From contig JAEDKB010000093.1 in NCBI GenBank assembly GCA_016296045.1, positions 1 through 6,509 on the forward strand: a DNA stretch of 6,509 nt. The letters are read 5' to 3'. Below the pieces are notes generated by a model. That model ran no database searches and had not been told where the DNA came from. It saw only the letters and a list, made by a program, of their open reading frames with translations. Source of the DNA: Oscillospiraceae bacterium. GTDB lineage: Bacteria > Bacillota > Clostridia > Oscillospirales > Oscillospiraceae. Of the stretch, positions 4,601-6,509 are shown one piece after another; the stretch's first letter is position 1, and each line of letters begins with the position of its first letter. A program made the position numbers and the translations under genes.

Positions 4601-6346
4601 ATGGAAGTCGTATTTGCTGCGTTGGAGCTGATCGGCGGTCTGGCATTTTTCCTTTACGGCATGAATGTCATGTCCGGAGGACTGGGAAAGCTGGCCGGCG
4701 GCAAGCTGGAACGTTCTCTGAAAAAGGCAACGGCAAATCCCGTGCTGGGTATGGGTCTGGGCGCAGGCATTACCATTGCCATCCAGTCCTCTTCTGCCAT
4801 GACGGTTATGCTGGTCGGTCTTGTCAACTCCGGACTGATGACCTTTGACCAGACGATCAACGTCATCATGGGTTCAAACGTCGGAACGACGGTGACAAAC
4901 TGGATTTTGACGCTGACGGGCGTGAGCGGCGACGGTTGGATGTCGCTGCTGAAGCCGGAAAACTTCTCGCCGATCGTGGCGATCATCGGCATCGCCATGA
5001 TTATGATGTCGAAGAAAACGCGCAAACAGGATCTCGGTAAAATTCTGGTCGGCTTTGCCATTTTGATGTACGGCATGACCTTTATGTCCGGCGCGATGGA
5101 CGGGCTGCGTGAAAACGAGGGCTTCAAGTCCATGCTGACCGCCTTTGATAATCCGCTGATTGCCGTGGTGCTTTCCACGGTGTTTACGGGTGTCATTCAG
5201 TCCTCTGCGGCGACCATCGGTATTGTGCAGGCGCTGACGCTGACCGGTCAGATCTCCTATGCTTCCGCGATTCCGCTGGTGCTGGGCGCAAACATCGGCA
5301 CCTGCGCCACGGCGCTGCTGTCCTCTCTGGGCGTATCGAAAGAGGCGAAAAAGGTCTCCGTGGTGCATATCACCATCAAGGTCATCGGCACGGTCGTCTG
5401 TCTTGCCGGCTTCTACGGTCTGGATGCACTCATCGGCTTTTCCTTTATGGGCGACAACCCCGGCTATCCCGGCGTCGCGCTCATTCATACCGTGTTCAAC
5501 GTGGTCAATACGGTCATTCTCTTCCCGTTTGAAAAACAACTGGTCAAATTCGCAAATCTGCTCGTCCGTCCGGCCAAAAAGGGCGAGACGGTGTTCCTCG
5601 ACGAGCGCCTGATCTCCACCCCCTCCATTGCCGTCAACGAGGCGATGGTGCAGACGAAAAAGATGGCGGAGCTTGCAAGAGACACTCTCCTCTCCGCACT
5701 GAGCCTGATGAAGGAGTTCCGCCAGAAGGACGCGGATCAAATCCTTGCCAACGAGGAGCAGATCGACCTTTTCGAAGACAAGCTCGGCACCTTCTTAGTC
5801 AAGCTTTCCACCCGTTCCATGTCGGATTCGGACTCCAAGCGCGTGTCTTTGATGCTGCACAGCATCGGTGATTTTGAGCGTCTCGGAGACCATGCGGTCA
5901 ATCTGATGAAAACCGCGCAGGAAATGCATGATAAGAAGATCGCCTTCTCCGGCGAGGCGAAGGAGGAGCTGCGAAACCTGACGGAGGCGCTGATGGAGAT
6001 TCTGACCAATACGGTGGAGGCCTTTGTCCGGAACGATACCATGTTCGCCACGCATATTGAGCCGCTCGAGCAGGTCATCGATGTGCTGATTGCCCGTTCC
6101 AAGAGCGCCCATATCGAGCGTTTGCAGGCAGGCAAGTGCACGATCCAGACCGGCTTTGTCCTGTCGGATCTGCTGACGAATTTCGAGCGTATTTCCGATC
6201 ACTGCTCCAATATTGCCGTCGCGGTGATCGAAACGGGTGTCGGCAGCTTTGATACGCATGCGTACCTGAACGACATCAAGACCGGCGGCAGCCGCGAATT
6301 TGTCCGTGATTATCACAGCTATGCCGAAAAATATCGTGCTTTATAA
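4601..6346 (+). CDS. Na/Pi cotransporter family protein with C-terminal PhoU-like domain
   Basis: A 581-residue protein joining a membrane transporter to a cytoplasmic helical domain. Residues 1-315 carry two inverted Na/Pi cotransporter repeats (PF02690): the signatures QSSSA (62-66) with GSNVGTT (91-97), and QSSAAT (200-205) with GANIGTC (229-235). These serine/threonine motifs form the substrate and sodium sites in the SLC34/NptA family, so the likely job is sodium-driven phosphate uptake (or export) across the cell membrane. Residues about 345-545 are a PhoU-like bundle with the two metal-binding signatures DFERLGDHAVNL (424-435) and NFERISDHCSNI (527-538), which probably senses or gates phosphate flux. 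Length and layout match the family's usual bacterial form. GGAGA at 4589-4593 precedes the ATG by 7 nt. The gene stands alone between its own promoter and terminator; no pst or pho genes are in view. Confidence 0.94.
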   Translation: MEVVFAALELIGGLAFFLYGMNVMSGGLGKLAGGKLERSLKKATANPVLGMGLGAGITIAIQSSSAMTVMLVGLVNSGLMTFDQTINVIMGSNVGTTVTNWILTLTGVSGDGWMSLLKPENFSPIVAIIGIAMIMMSKKTRKQDLGKILVGFAILMYGMTFMSGAMDGLRENEGFKSMLTAFDNPLIAVVLSTVFTGVIQSSAATIGIVQALTLTGQISYASAIPLVLGANIGTCATALLSSLGVSKEAKKVSVVHITIKVIGTVVCLAGFYGLDALIGFSFMGDNPGYPGVALIHTVFNVVNTVILFPFEKQLVKFANLLVRPAKKGETVFLDERLISTPSIAVNEAMVQTKKMAELARDTLLSALSLMKEFRQKDADQILANEEQIDLFEDKLGTFLVKLSTRSMSDSDSKRVSLMLHSIGDFERLGDHAVNLMKTAQEMHDKKIAFSGEAKEELRNLTEALMEILTNTVEAFVRNDTMFATHIEPLEQVIDVLIARSKSAHIERLQAGKCTIQTGFVLSDLLTNFERISDHCSNIAVAVIETGVGSFDTHAYLNDIKTGGSREFVRDYHSYAEKYRAL

Positions 6347-6351
6347 TGAAC

Positions 6352-6387
6352 AAACCGGCGGAACAGGCATCCTGTTCCGCCGGTTTT
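6352..6387 (+). terminator. Strong intrinsic terminator after the Na/Pi transporter gene
   Basis: A perfect 16-bp stem (6352-6367 with 6371-6386, core CCGGCGGAACAGG/CCTGTTCCGCCGG) closes a 3-nt CAT loop and runs into TTTTATAT, with more T at 6395-6400. It begins 5 nt after the TAA. In the opposite direction the flank is only TTTGTTCATT, so it could also act, more weakly, on the converging gene at the right edge. Confidence 0.95.
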
Positions 6388-6409
6388 ATATGGATTTTTT
6401 GAATCAAAG

Positions 6410-6509
6410 TCAAAAGCTGTCATATTCTCGTTTCCGGTGAATGAGCCATATGAAAAAGGCGGCAATCAGCAGCAGGACAACCGCGCCGCCGACGGAATAG
6501 CCGACCCAT
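6410..6509 (-). CDS. 3' end of a membrane protein gene (cut by window edge)
   Basis: On the minus strand, 32 codons run from the window edge to TGA at 6412-6410. They encode a single C-terminal membrane helix (VGGAVVLLLIAAFFIWLI) and a short basic tail, HRKREYDSF. This is the topology of a C-terminally anchored surface or membrane protein. A sortase signal would sit just before the visible part, so LPxTG can be neither seen nor excluded. The gene converges on the Na/Pi transporter gene. No family can be named from this fragment. Confidence 0.6.
   Translation of the reverse strand, partial: WVGYSVGGAVVLLLIAAFFIWLIHRKREYDSF

Noticed and set aside
3798..4631. Plus-strand open frame (277 codons) antisense to traX and extending over the transporter start
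   Set aside because: No family signature. It covers two promoters and conflicts with the clear TraX motifs.
4874..5740. Minus-strand open frame (288 codons) inside the Na/Pi transporter gene
   Set aside because: Rich in His, Arg, Gln and Gly, typical of an antisense shadow. The plus-strand gene is unambiguous.

Overview
The window looks like chromosomal DNA from a Gram-positive, low-to-medium GC anaerobe, probably in the Clostridia (Eubacteriales; Oscillospiraceae-like is a guess). Reasons: consensus SigA-type promoters, strong AGGAGG ribosome binding sites, a type I lipoprotein signal, and a gene set typical of that group (LytTR-DUF3021 pair, QueT under a preQ1 riboswitch, Gx transporter family, DUF1893, chromosomal TraX, Na/Pi-PhoU transporter). 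No mobile element, CRISPR array, rRNA or tRNA was seen.

Layout. Positions 1-302 hold no intact gene: there is a possible decayed gene end, a terminator-like hairpin and a promoter. Next comes a plus-strand two-gene operon (303-1217) encoding a stand-alone LytTR DNA-binding regulator and a DUF3021 four-helix membrane protein. It is visibly more A+T-rich than what follows. A hairpin terminator at 1303-1350 separates it from a convergent minus-strand block.

The minus-strand block, read from its upstream end, runs: traX-like gene (4364-3612) with its own consensus promoter; a second consensus promoter (3589-3561); a preQ1-I riboswitch (3541-3500); queT; a Gx transporter family gene 4 nt downstream starting with TTG; a 76-nt gap; a lipoprotein gene; and a DUF1893 gene coupled to the lipoprotein by a TAATG junction. 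The riboswitch should repress translation of queT when preQ1 is plentiful, and the tight spacing suggests the Gx transporter gene follows suit. It is open whether the lipoprotein-DUF1893 pair belongs to the same transcript.

Divergent from traX, on the plus strand, lies a promoter region with a possible 21-codon leader ORF, then a 581-residue Na/Pi cotransporter with a C-terminal PhoU-like domain, closed by a very strong terminator (6352-6387). At the right edge is the 3' end of a minus-strand gene ending in a membrane helix and a basic tail.

No clearly novel large system is visible. The strongest item is the preQ1 riboswitch with its full promoter, controlling a QueT gene closely followed by a poorly understood small transporter gene. 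Less certain items are the DUF1893-lipoprotein pair, the leader ORF and the degraded left end.
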